The notes under the pieces were generated by a model. That model was not told the origin of the DNA and did no database searches. It saw nothing but the letters and a program-made list of their open reading frames with translations. Shown piece by piece: positions 57,003 through 64,000 of a DNA stretch of 64,000 nucleotides. Each line of letters begins with the position of its first letter. Position 1 is the first letter of the stretch. Origin of the DNA: Cellulomonas sp. WB94 (GTDB taxonomy: Bacteria > Actinomycetota > Actinomycetes > Actinomycetales > Cellulomonadaceae); assembly GCF_003115775.1 (NCBI RefSeq), contig NZ_QEES01000007.1, positions 87,424 through 151,423 of the forward strand, given 5' to 3'. A program made the translations under genes and the position numbers.

Positions 57003-57575
57003 ATGTCCCCGTACACGGTCGGCTACTTCGTCGGGAGCCTCGCGCGGGCGTCGATCAACCGCACGCTGTCGAAGGCCCTGATCCGCCTCGCGCCGCCGGG
57101 ACTGGATCTCGTCGAGATCGAGATCCGGGACCTGCCGCTGTACAGCTACGACTACGACGCCGCGTACCCGCCGGAAGGTATCGCGCTCAAGGACGCGATC
57201 GCCGCGGTCGATGCTGTGCTCTTCGTGACCCCGGAGTACAACCGCTCTCTCCCGGGCGCCCTGAAGAACGCCATCGACTGGGCGAGCCGCCCGTGGGGCA
57301 CGAACTCGTTCGCCCACAAGCCGTCCGCGGTGATCGGCGCCTCGCCCGGGGCCCTCGGCACGGCGGTGGCGCAGCAGAGCCTGCGCAGCATCCTGAGCTT
57401 CTGCAACTCCCCGCAGATGAACGCGCCTGAGGCGTACATCCAGTTCAAGCCCGGCCTCTTCACCGACGACGGCGAGGTGACCGACGAGAGCACCGCGCAG
57501 TTCCTGCGCGACTACCTGGCGGAGTTCGAGATCTTCATCACGCGCGTGCTCAGCGTCGTGCCGCCCCGAGCCTGA
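57003..57575 (+). CDS. NADPH-dependent FMN reductase (ChrR/YieF family)
   Basis: This 190-residue flavodoxin-like reductase has the phosphate-binding start YFVGSLARASINRTLSKAL, the motif LFVTPEYNRSLPGALKNAIDWASRP (about 74-98) and a GASPGALGTAVAQQSLR loop. Such enzymes reduce quinones, chromate or azo compounds with NAD(P)H and FMN. It starts at ATG 57003, 90 bases after the DsrE2-like gene on the same strand. It may extend the sulfide operon, protecting the quinone pool, or be independent. Confidence 0.9.
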   Translation: MSPYTVGYFVGSLARASINRTLSKALIRLAPPGLDLVEIEIRDLPLYSYDYDAAYPPEGIALKDAIAAVDAVLFVTPEYNRSLPGALKNAIDWASRPWGTNSFAHKPSAVIGASPGALGTAVAQQSLRSILSFCNSPQMNAPEAYIQFKPGLFTDDGEVTDESTAQFLRDYLAEFEIFITRVLSVVPPRA

Positions 57576-57583
57576 CCGACGAA

Positions 57584-57599
57584 CTGTTACCGAGACGTA
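57584..57599. promoter_or_regulatory. Inverted repeat upstream of the ABC importer
   Basis: GTTAC (57584-57588) and GTAAC (57595-57599) are inverted arms with a 6-nt spacer. They are followed by a GATACT hexamer at 57609-57614 that could act as a -10. The AT-rich patch lies between the reductase stop and the binding-protein start at 57732 and is a likely promoter/operator. Confidence 0.4.
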
Positions 57600-57731
57600 A
57601 CTTGGGGGGATACTTTGGGTTAACACAGCGGTGGGAGACTCTCGGTGCGCTATCCGAGACGCGCCTGCGTTGTCCAGCAGTGCGCCGGGGCAGCCCCGAT
57701 GAACCCCTGATCCACCTCCGAGAGGACCACC

Positions 57732-59351
57732 GTGAAGACGAGCATCAACCGCCGTGTCGCAGCGGTCGCGGCAGCAGCCGTGACCCTTCTTGCGTTGACC
57801 GCGTGCGGCGCGGGCCGCACCGACGGCGGCGCGACCAGCAGCGCGGGTGCGGCGGCTGGGGCCGGGATCCTCGTCGGGACGACGGACAAGGTGACGGCGA
57901 TCGACCCGGCGGGCTCGTACGACAACGGCTCGTTCAACATCGAGGTCCAGGTCTACCCGTTCCTCATGAGCTTCAAGCCGGGCGGTGCCGAGCTGGCCCC
58001 TGACGCGGCCAAGAGCTGCGAGTTCACGTCCGACACGGTCTACACCTGCATCCTCCGGGACGGCCTGAAGTTCGCGAACGGCAACCCGGTCAACGCCTCG
58101 ACGGTCAAGTACAGCTTCGACCGCCAGATCAAGATCGCCGACGCCAACGGGCCGTCGTCGCTGCTGGGCAACATCGAGTCGATCGCTGCCACCGACGACA
58201 AGACCGTGGCCTTCACGCTCAAGTCGGCCAACGACCAGACGTTCGCCCAGGTCCTGGCCTCCCCCGCCGGACCGATCGTCGACGAGAAGACCTTCCCGGC
58301 CGATACGCTGCTCGACGACTCCGCCATCACCACGGCGAAGGCCTTCGCCGGTCCGTACACGATCTCCTCGTACAAGAAGAACGAGCTCGTCGTGCTGGCC
58401 AAGAACGCCGACTACGCGGGCATCCAGGGCGCCCCGAAGAACGACAGCATCACGCTGAAGTACTACGCGGACGCCAACAACCTCAAGCTCGACATCGCGA
58501 GCGGCGCCATCGACGTCGCGACCCGCAGCCTCACGGCGACCGACATCGACAGCCTGAAGACGACCGACGGCGTCAACGTCGTGACCGGCCCCGGCGGCGA
58601 GATCAGGTACGTCGTGTTCAACATGAACACGATGCCGGGAGACACCCCCGAGCAGAAGCTCGCGATCCGCAAGGCCTTCGCGTTCTCGCTCGACCGCCAG
58701 GAGATCGCGACGCAGGTCTACAAGGACACCTACACGCCGCTGTACTCGTACGTGCCCGAGGGCCTGCCGGGTGCCGCGACGCCGTTCAAGGACCTCTACG
58801 GCACCAAGCCTGACGTGGCCGCGGCCACCAAGGCGCTCGCCGATGCCGGCGTGACCGCCCCCGTCACCCTCCAGCTGCAGTACAACCCCGACCACTACGG
58901 GCCGAGCTCCGACCAGGAGTACAACGCGGTCAAGCGTCAGCTCGAGGCGACCAAGCTCTTCTCGGTCCAGCTCCAGTCGACCGAGTGGGTCACGTACGCC
59001 AAGGAGCGCACCGCCGACGCCTACCCGGCCTACCAGCTCGGCTGGTTCCCGGACTTCTCGGACGCCGACAACTACCTGACGCCGTTCTTCGACAAGGGCA
59101 ACTTCCTCGGCAACCACTTCGAGAACGACGAGATCTCGACCCTGCTCGCCTCGGAGCGCACGGACAAGGACACGACCAGCCGGACCGCGACCATCGAGAA
59201 GATCCAGCAGCTCATGGCCGAGAAGTACCTGTCCACGGTCCCGCTGCTCCAGGGCTCGCAGGTCGCCGTCGCCCGTGACGGCGTGGACGGGGTCAAGGAC
59301 ACGCTCAACGCGTCGTTCCAGTTCCGCTACGCCGTGCTGACGAAGGGCTGA
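57732..59351 (+). CDS. ABC importer substrate-binding lipoprotein (peptide/nickel, SBP family 5)
   Basis: The 539-residue protein has a lipoprotein signal peptide with lipobox LTAC (Cys near 25), then the family-5 solute-binding pattern. It includes AIDPAGSYDNGSFNIEVQVYPFL, CILRDGLKFANGNPVNASTVKYSFDRQ, the conserved IRKAFAFSLDRQEI, and YPAYQLGWFPDFSDADNYLTPFF. Family-5 proteins bind oligopeptides, dipeptides or nickel chelates; the ligand cannot be told here. It is anchored at the outer face of the membrane and starts the importer operon. GTG 57732 would also fit, but the frame begins GTGAAGACG here, read as Met. Confidence 0.91.
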   Translation: MKTSINRRVAAVAAAAVTLLALTACGAGRTDGGATSSAGAAAGAGILVGTTDKVTAIDPAGSYDNGSFNIEVQVYPFLMSFKPGGAELAPDAAKSCEFTSDTVYTCILRDGLKFANGNPVNASTVKYSFDRQIKIADANGPSSLLGNIESIAATDDKTVAFTLKSANDQTFAQVLASPAGPIVDEKTFPADTLLDDSAITTAKAFAGPYTISSYKKNELVVLAKNADYAGIQGAPKNDSITLKYYADANNLKLDIASGAIDVATRSLTATDIDSLKTTDGVNVVTGPGGEIRYVVFNMNTMPGDTPEQKLAIRKAFAFSLDRQEIATQVYKDTYTPLYSYVPEGLPGAATPFKDLYGTKPDVAAATKALADAGVTAPVTLQLQYNPDHYGPSSDQEYNAVKRQLEATKLFSVQLQSTEWVTYAKERTADAYPAYQLGWFPDFSDADNYLTPFFDKGNFLGNHFENDEISTLLASERTDKDTTSRTATIEKIQQLMAEKYLSTVPLLQGSQVAVARDGVDGVKDTLNASFQFRYAVLTKG

Positions 59352-59450
59352 CCGACGTCTTCCCTCGCAGCAACCCTTCCACGGCGGCTCGTCCCGCGTA
59401 GCCCCCTCGTTCGTTACCTGCTGGTCCGACTCGCACTGATCGTCCCTACC

Positions 59451-60419
59451 GTGCTGATCCTGGTCACGGTCGTGTTCTTCTTCATGCGCGTCATCGGCGA
59501 CCCGATCACCGCCTCCCAGGGGGGGCGGTTGTCGGCCGCCCAGCTGGCAGAGCGACGGGCCGCGGCAGGCTTCGACCGACCGATCCTCACCCAGTACGGC
59601 GAGTACCTCGCCGGTCTGCTGCGCGGGGACTTCGGCACCGCGCTGACGGACCACCGTGCGATCAGCGAGGTGCTCGTCACCAACGGGGCCGCGACGCTCG
59701 AGCTGAGCGTCTGGGCACTCCTCGTCGCGTTCCTCGTCGGGGTCCCGTTGGGGCGGCTCGCTGCGCGCTACCGGGACCGGCTCCCCGACGTGAGCATCCG
59801 GATGTTCGCAGTGCTCGTGTACGCCGCACCGGTGTTCTTCGTCGGGCTGCTCCTCAAGCTGCTCTTCTCCGCGACGCTCGGCTGGCTGCCTGCCTCCGGC
59901 CGAGCGTCGGCGGGGGTCGAGGTCGCGCTGACCAACGTGCAGCCGAAGACCAACATCATGGTCGTCGACGCGATCCTGTACGGGGACACGGGGTACGTCC
60001 TGGACGTGCTGCGCCATGCGATCCTGCCGGCGCTCGCCCTCGGTCTGCTCACCGCCGGAGTCTTCATCCGGCTCATCCGGATCAACCTGATCGAGACCAT
60101 GCGCACCGACTACGTCACGGCCGCGCGCGCCCGGGGCGTCCCGGAGCGGCTCGTCGTGCGCAAGCACGCGTTCCGCAACGCGCTCGTCCCCGTCGTGACG
60201 GTGATGGGGATGCAGATCGCGATGCTCCTCGGAGGAGCGATCCTCACGGAGACCACGTTCGAGTGGCAGGGGCTCGGCTACGTGCTCTCGCGCTACCTGC
60301 TCGCACGGGACTTCGTCGCCGTGCAGGGTCTGGTGACGGCGATCGCTGTCGTCGTCGCCCTTGCGAGCTTCCTCATCGACGTCATCAACGCTCTCGTCGA
60401 CCCGAGAGTGAGGTACTGA
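59451..60419 (+). CDS. ABC importer permease, DppB type (start codon uncertain)
   Basis: The 322-residue permease has six helices and the EAA-type loop around RTDYVTAARARGVPERLVVRKHAFRNALVPVV. Only GTG 59451 is a usable canonical start, but this cuts the usual first helix. The conserved family start (VRYLLVRLALIVPTVLILVTVVFFFMRVIGDP) begins near 59409, in the same frame and after the binding-protein stop. No ATG, GTG or TTG lies in frame between 59352 and 59450. A rare CTG start (59418 or 59421) or a sequence error may explain this. Confidence 0.88.
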   Translation: MLILVTVVFFFMRVIGDPITASQGGRLSAAQLAERRAAAGFDRPILTQYGEYLAGLLRGDFGTALTDHRAISEVLVTNGAATLELSVWALLVAFLVGVPLGRLAARYRDRLPDVSIRMFAVLVYAAPVFFVGLLLKLLFSATLGWLPASGRASAGVEVALTNVQPKTNIMVVDAILYGDTGYVLDVLRHAILPALALGLLTAGVFIRLIRINLIETMRTDYVTAARARGVPERLVVRKHAFRNALVPVVTVMGMQIAMLLGGAILTETTFEWQGLGYVLSRYLLARDFVAVQGLVTAIAVVVALASFLIDVINALVDPRVRY

Positions 60420-61480
60420 TGAGCGCCATCGTCACCATCGAGACCGAAGGTCTCGCCGGGCCGCCGCCGCGTCGGGGATTCCCGGGTGTCGCGCTGCTCC
60501 GGTCCACGCACGGCCTGCAGCGCGGGATGCTCCTCGGCGGCATCGCCGTCATCACCCTGTTCGTCGCTGCCGCGGTGCTTGCCCCGCTCCTCGCGCCGTA
60601 CGGCTTCAACGCCGACCGGGCCGGCGGGGTGATCTTCGGCACGCAGCAGCCGCCGAGCGCCGCGCACCTGTTCGGCACGACCGTGGGCGGTCAGGACGTG
60701 CTCTCGCGCGTCCTGTTCGGAGCCCGCACCGCGCTGACGGTCATCGTCCTGGCCGTCGCGATCTCGCTGCTGGTCGGTGTCCCGCTCGGACTGGTCTCCG
60801 GCTACTTCGGCGGGGTGCTCGACCGCATCCTCGTGCTCATCACGGACGCCCTGTACGCGTTCCCGTCCCTGCTGCTCGCGATCATCGTCTCGATCATGAT
60901 CTCGGGCGGTCGGTCGACCCCGTTCGGCGGGATCCTTGCCGCCGCGATCTCGATCACCGTGGTGTACGTCCCGCAGTACTTCCGGGTCGTGCGCAACCTG
61001 ACCGTCTCCGTGAAGAACGAACCGTTCGTGGAGTCCGCCCGCATCACGGGGGCTCGTCCGGGCCGGATCATGTTCCGCCACGTGCTCCCCAACGTGTCCC
61101 AGACGCTGCCGGTCCTCGCGACGCTCAACGCGTCCGAGGCGATCCTCACCCTGGCCGGTCTGGGCTTCCTCGGCTTCGGCATCGAACCCTCCGCTGCGGC
61201 CGAGTGGGGCTACGACCTCAACAAGGCGCTGGCCGACGCCACCAACGGCATCTGGTGGACCGGCGTCTACCCGGGCCTGGCGATCGTGCTGGTCGTCGCC
61301 GGGGTCACCCTCGTCGGCGAGAGCCTCAACGATGTGCTGAACCCGATGCTGCGCACACGCGGTGGCGGGACGTCGACCGCGGACGAGGATGAGATCGCGC
61401 TGCCCGGGGATCTCGGCCCCGCCGCCGGCGCGCTCGGCTCCGGCTCCGATCCCGCACCCACGACGGAGGACGACCGATGA
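60419..61480 (+). CDS. ABC importer permease, DppC type
   Basis: The 353-residue permease has a cytoplasmic N-terminus, six helices, the DppC-type extracellular loop HLFGTTVGGQDVLSRVLFGARTAL (about 80-104), and the EAA loop SARITGARPGRIMFRHVLPN. An acidic, Pro/Gly-rich C-terminal tail of about 40 residues follows the last helix. ATG 60419 overlaps the DppB stop (TGATG). It forms the inner-membrane channel with the preceding permease. Confidence 0.92.
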   Translation: MSAIVTIETEGLAGPPPRRGFPGVALLRSTHGLQRGMLLGGIAVITLFVAAAVLAPLLAPYGFNADRAGGVIFGTQQPPSAAHLFGTTVGGQDVLSRVLFGARTALTVIVLAVAISLLVGVPLGLVSGYFGGVLDRILVLITDALYAFPSLLLAIIVSIMISGGRSTPFGGILAAAISITVVYVPQYFRVVRNLTVSVKNEPFVESARITGARPGRIMFRHVLPNVSQTLPVLATLNASEAILTLAGLGFLGFGIEPSAAAEWGYDLNKALADATNGIWWTGVYPGLAIVLVVAGVTLVGESLNDVLNPMLRTRGGGTSTADEDEIALPGDLGPAAGALGSGSDPAPTTEDDR

Positions 61481-63141
61481 GCGTCCCGACGCCACCCATG
61501 CTCAGCCTCGACCGGTTGAGCGTCACGTTCCAGACCGACGGTGACCCCGTCCGCGCGGTCCGTGAGGTGAGCTTCGAGGTCGCTCCCGGCGAGATCGTCG
61601 CGGTCGTCGGCGAGTCGGGTTCCGGCAAGTCCGTGAGCTCGCGCGCCCTCCTCGAGCTGCTGCCCGGGACCGCGACCGTCCAGGGATCGGCCCAGCTCGA
61701 CGGGACCGAGCTCACCGGGCTGCGCGGCGAGCCCATGCGCCGGATCCGCGGCAACCGGATCGCCATGATCTTCCAGGAGCCCGCGACGTCGCTCGACCCG
61801 GTCCGGACGGTGGGCTGGCAGGTCGTCGAGGCGCTGCGCTCGCACCGCCAGATGTCGCGCCGGGCCGCCCGGGCTCGCGCCGTCGAGCTCCTCGACCTGG
61901 TCGGGATCCCCGACCCGGCCCGACGCGCCCACTCCTACCCGCACCAGCTGTCCGGCGGGCAGAAGCAGCGCGTCATGATCGCCATCGCGATCGCGTGCGA
62001 GCCCGAGGTGATCATCGCCGACGAGCCGACCACGGCCCTCGACGTCACCGTCCAGGCGGCGATCCTCGAGCTCCTGCGTGACCTGCGGGACCGGCTCGGC
62101 ACCGCGATCGTCCTCATCACCCACAACATGGGCGTCGTCGCCGACCTGGCCGACCGGGTCGTCGTGATGTACCGCGGGCAGGTCGTCGAGCAGGGGACGG
62201 CCGCGCAGATCTTCGGGGCCCCCGCGCACCCGTACACGCAGCGCCTGCTCGCAGCGGTCCCCCACCTGGGGCAGGGACGCTCGCACGTCGACGCACAGCC
62301 TCCGGCCCCCAGCGCGGGTACCTCGACGCCTGCGCTGGCGGTCCGGGACCTCGTGGTGGAGTTCCCCGGACGGCTCGGGAGCCCCCGGGTGCGCGCCGTC
62401 GACGGGGTGTCTCTGACGATCGAGCCGGGTCGGGTGCTCGGCCTGGTCGGCGAGTCCGGGTCGGGCAAGACGACGGTCGGCCGCACGGTCGTCGGCCTCG
62501 TGCCCGCGGCCGCCGGGAGCATCGAGGTCTTCGGCACCGACCTACGGACGGCCTCGCCCGCCACGCTGCGTGCGCTGCGCCGGCGCTTCGGGTTCGTCTT
62601 CCAGGACCCGGCGGCGTCGCTCAACCCGCGCGCGAGCGTCGGCGCGTGCATCTCGGAGCCGCTGTCGGTGCACGCGGTCGGGAACGACGCCTCGCGCCAC
62701 CGGCGCGTCGCCGAGCTGCTCGAGGCCGTCGAGCTGCCCGCGGCCTACGCCACGCGGTACCCGCACGAGCTGTCGGGCGGTCAGCGCCAACGGGTGAGCC
62801 TCGCCCGCGCCCTGGTTCTCGCGCCGGACCTGCTGATCGCCGACGAGCCGACGAGCGCTCTCGACGTGTCGGTCCAGGCGACGGTGCTCGCGCTCTTCCA
62901 GCGGCTGCAGGCCGAGATGGGCTTCGCGTGCCTGTTCATCAGCCACGACCTGGCCGTGATCGACCTGGTCGCGGACGAGGTCGCGGTCATGAGCGGCGGC
63001 AAGCTGGTGGAGATCGGCTCGACCGCCGACGTCCTGCGCGCACCCGCGCACCCCTACACGCGCGCCCTCCTTGCGGCGGTCCCGGTACCCGATCCGGCCG
63101 AGCAGCGCGAGCGGCGCCGCGCGGCGGGCAACCTCGCCTGA
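61477..63141 (+). CDS. ABC importer ATPase with two fused nucleotide-binding domains (DppDF type)
   Basis: The 554-residue protein joins two ATPase domains. The first has Walker A GESGSGKSV (about 45-53), signature LSGGQKQRV and the Walker B region EVIIADEPTTALD. The second has GESGSGKTT (about 325-333), LSGGQRQRV and LLIADEPTSALD. Each ends with the oligopeptide-transporter extension (APAHPYTQRLL, APAHPYTRALL). It powers the importer encoded by the three preceding genes. ATG 61477 overlaps the DppC stop by four bases. Both domains look catalytically complete. Confidence 0.94.
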   Translation: MSVPTPPMLSLDRLSVTFQTDGDPVRAVREVSFEVAPGEIVAVVGESGSGKSVSSRALLELLPGTATVQGSAQLDGTELTGLRGEPMRRIRGNRIAMIFQEPATSLDPVRTVGWQVVEALRSHRQMSRRAARARAVELLDLVGIPDPARRAHSYPHQLSGGQKQRVMIAIAIACEPEVIIADEPTTALDVTVQAAILELLRDLRDRLGTAIVLITHNMGVVADLADRVVVMYRGQVVEQGTAAQIFGAPAHPYTQRLLAAVPHLGQGRSHVDAQPPAPSAGTSTPALAVRDLVVEFPGRLGSPRVRAVDGVSLTIEPGRVLGLVGESGSGKTTVGRTVVGLVPAAAGSIEVFGTDLRTASPATLRALRRRFGFVFQDPAASLNPRASVGACISEPLSVHAVGNDASRHRRVAELLEAVELPAAYATRYPHELSGGQRQRVSLARALVLAPDLLIADEPTSALDVSVQATVLALFQRLQAEMGFACLFISHDLAVIDLVADEVAVMSGGKLVEIGSTADVLRAPAHPYTRALLAAVPVPDPAEQRERRRAAGNLA

Positions 63142-63180
63142 GTCCTCTGGTCCGGGTGCTCGCCCGGCCCTCCCCGGGGG

Positions 63181-63199
63181 CCACGTACAGTTGACGTGG
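63181..63199. promoter_or_regulatory. Inverted repeat upstream of the final SDR gene
   Basis: CCACGT (63181-63186) and ACGTGG (63194-63199) are perfect inverted arms with a 7-nt spacer, 66 bases before the ATG at 63265. This may be a promoter-proximal operator for the SDR gene. Confidence 0.35.
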
Positions 63200-63264
63200 C
63201 AAACACGCGGAGATCGGCGTGACCGAACCGCCCGCGGCGGCATCACGGCAGGACGGCAGGACTC

Positions 63265-64000
63265 ATGACGGCAACCCAGACCGACGACGCTGCGGCGACG
63301 GAACCCGGCGAGGGTGTCGACCCCGCGGACCTCGCGGTCTTCCTCCGGGTGATCGACGAGGTCGGACAGCTCCCGTCCGACCACCCCCAGCTCGCGGTCG
63401 CACGCCGCGCCACGTCGCAGCTGTTCAAGTCCGCGAAGCGGCAGCGCCGCACCGAACGTCGCGACGCGATCAGCACCGCCGACCGCGCCGTCGTGCACGC
63501 CACAGCGACCGGCAGCCCCGGCCGGATCGACGACGAGACGCAGGGGATCTTCCTCGTCGCCACCGCGCCGGGCGCCAGCGCGGGGACCCTGCTGAAGCCG
63601 CGGCCGTGCTACATCTGCAAGGAGCTGTACACCCACGTCGACGCGTTCTACCACCAGCTCTGCCCGTCCTGCGCGGCGCTCAACCGCGCGAAGCGGGACG
63701 CGCGCACCGACCTGACCGGCAAGCGCGCGCTGCTCACGGGCGGCCGCGCCAAGATCGGCATGTACATCGCGCTGCGGCTGCTCCGGGACGGCGCGCACAC
63801 GACCATCACGACCCGGTTCCCCCGCGACGCCGCCCGCCGGTTCGCCGCGATGCCCGACTCCGAGGAGTGGCTCGACCGGCTGACCATCGTCGGGATCGAC
63901 CTGCGTGACCCGGCCCAGGTCGTCGCGCTCGCCGACACGGTGGCCGCGGCCGGCCCGCTCGACATCCTCATCAACAACGCCGCGCAGACGGTGCGCCGCT
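63265..64000 (+). CDS. SDR-family oxidoreductase with N-terminal Cys4 motif (partial, C-terminus beyond window)
   Basis: The frame from ATG 63265 stays open to the window end, giving 245 residues and part of a codon. An acidic and basic helical N-terminus (1-110) leads to a four-cysteine element (CYICKELYTHVDAFYHQLCPSC, about 114-135) that could bind zinc. An SDR Rossmann fold follows with TGGRAKIGMYIALRLLRDG (TGxxxxIG variant) and ILINNAAQTVRR (NNA). The catalytic Tyr/Lys lie past the end. SDRs with such a Cys4 lead domain are uncommon; the function is unknown. An inverted repeat precedes the gene. Confidence 0.83.
   Translation, partial: MTATQTDDAAATEPGEGVDPADLAVFLRVIDEVGQLPSDHPQLAVARRATSQLFKSAKRQRRTERRDAISTADRAVVHATATGSPGRIDDETQGIFLVATAPGASAGTLLKPRPCYICKELYTHVDAFYHQLCPSCAALNRAKRDARTDLTGKRALLTGGRAKIGMYIALRLLRDGAHTTITTRFPRDAARRFAAMPDSEEWLDRLTIVGIDLRDPAQVVALADTVAAAGPLDILINNAAQTVRR

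Noticed and set aside
56010..60167. Very long open frame of 1385 codons on the reverse strand
   Set aside because: It runs antisense through the DsrC-, DsrE2-, FMN-reductase, binding-protein and permease genes, with low-complexity Arg/Gly/Val/Asp composition typical of GC-rich shadow frames.
57732..63141. Nickel-specific importer serving the lar cofactor genes
   Set aside because: The binding protein belongs to a family covering peptides and nickel, but no nickel-ligand signature is visible and the lar genes lie more than 54 kb away.
1..64000. tRNA, rRNA, CRISPR arrays, insertion sequences, prophage
   Set aside because: No repeat-spacer arrays, transposase motifs, terminal inverted repeats with target duplications or RNA-gene signatures were recognised on reading either strand.

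Overview
The window is very GC-rich, with GTG and occasional TTG starts, ATGA/GTGA stop-start overlaps and many actinobacterial families (F420-type Ddn-like oxidoreductase, DUF1876, DUF1206, a LexA box of the CGAAC-N4-GTTCG type, Ku with a basic tail). This points to a chromosomal segment of a high-GC actinobacterium, plausibly near Cellulomonas/Micrococcales, although no species can be named from this evidence. I saw no rRNA, tRNA, CRISPR array, insertion sequence or phage gene. I recognise 64 protein genes, two of them cut by the window ends.

Layout. 0-3.3 kb: nickel-pincer cofactor genes larE-larB facing larC. 3.4-9.1 kb: an Fe-S flavin ene-reductase, an AarF/UbiB kinase-like protein and a PLP decarboxylase. 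9.2-14.4 kb: SOS-controlled dinB, then two paralogous zinc alcohol dehydrogenases around a carboxymuconolactone-decarboxylase protein and an SDR. 14.4-18.9 kb: small redox and stress proteins and a secreted 5'-nucleotidase. 18.9-24.3 kb: a nitrite/NO island with a Cys-containing winged-helix regulator, a DUF59 Fe-S factor, an NnrS-like membrane protein, a three-domain copper nitrite reductase, a CopD-like protein and a 7Fe ferredoxin, divergent from two DUF2249 proteins. 24.3-29.5 kb: a GGDEF/EAL protein and a SHOCT/cupredoxin/two-component operon. 29.7-33.8 kb: a KimA-like K+ permease followed by a KdpDE-like two-component pair. 33.9-37.6 kb: arsDA and an ArsR/CDF metal-efflux pair.

37.7-46.2 kb: a phospholipase-D protein, Ku divergent from a LigD-type ligase, a VIT-family protein, two PAP2 phosphatases, DUF1206, a diacylglycerol-kinase-like protein and a DksA-like protein. 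46.3-50.3 kb: an MprF-like lipid aminoacyl transferase overlapping a membrane-anchored esterase. 50.3-54.0 kb: a type III polyketide cluster (UbiA prenyltransferase, PKS, methyltransferase, FAD hydroxylase) with the gene content of the agq phenolic-lipid cluster. 54.0-57.6 kb: a sulfide-oxidation cassette (sqr, DsrC/TusE-like, DsrE2-like) behind a CsoR/CstR-like operator, then an NADPH:FMN reductase. 57.7-63.1 kb: a complete peptide/nickel-type ABC importer. 63.3 kb to the end: a partial SDR with an N-terminal Cys4 motif.

Taken together, the segment looks like an accessory region for metals, redox and inorganic nitrogen and sulfur. The most distinctive points are the sulfide cassette with its TACCCC-AC-GGGGTA site, the self-contained nitrite/NO island, the physical link of a KimA-like transporter to KdpDE-like regulators without kdpFABC, and the agq-like cluster.
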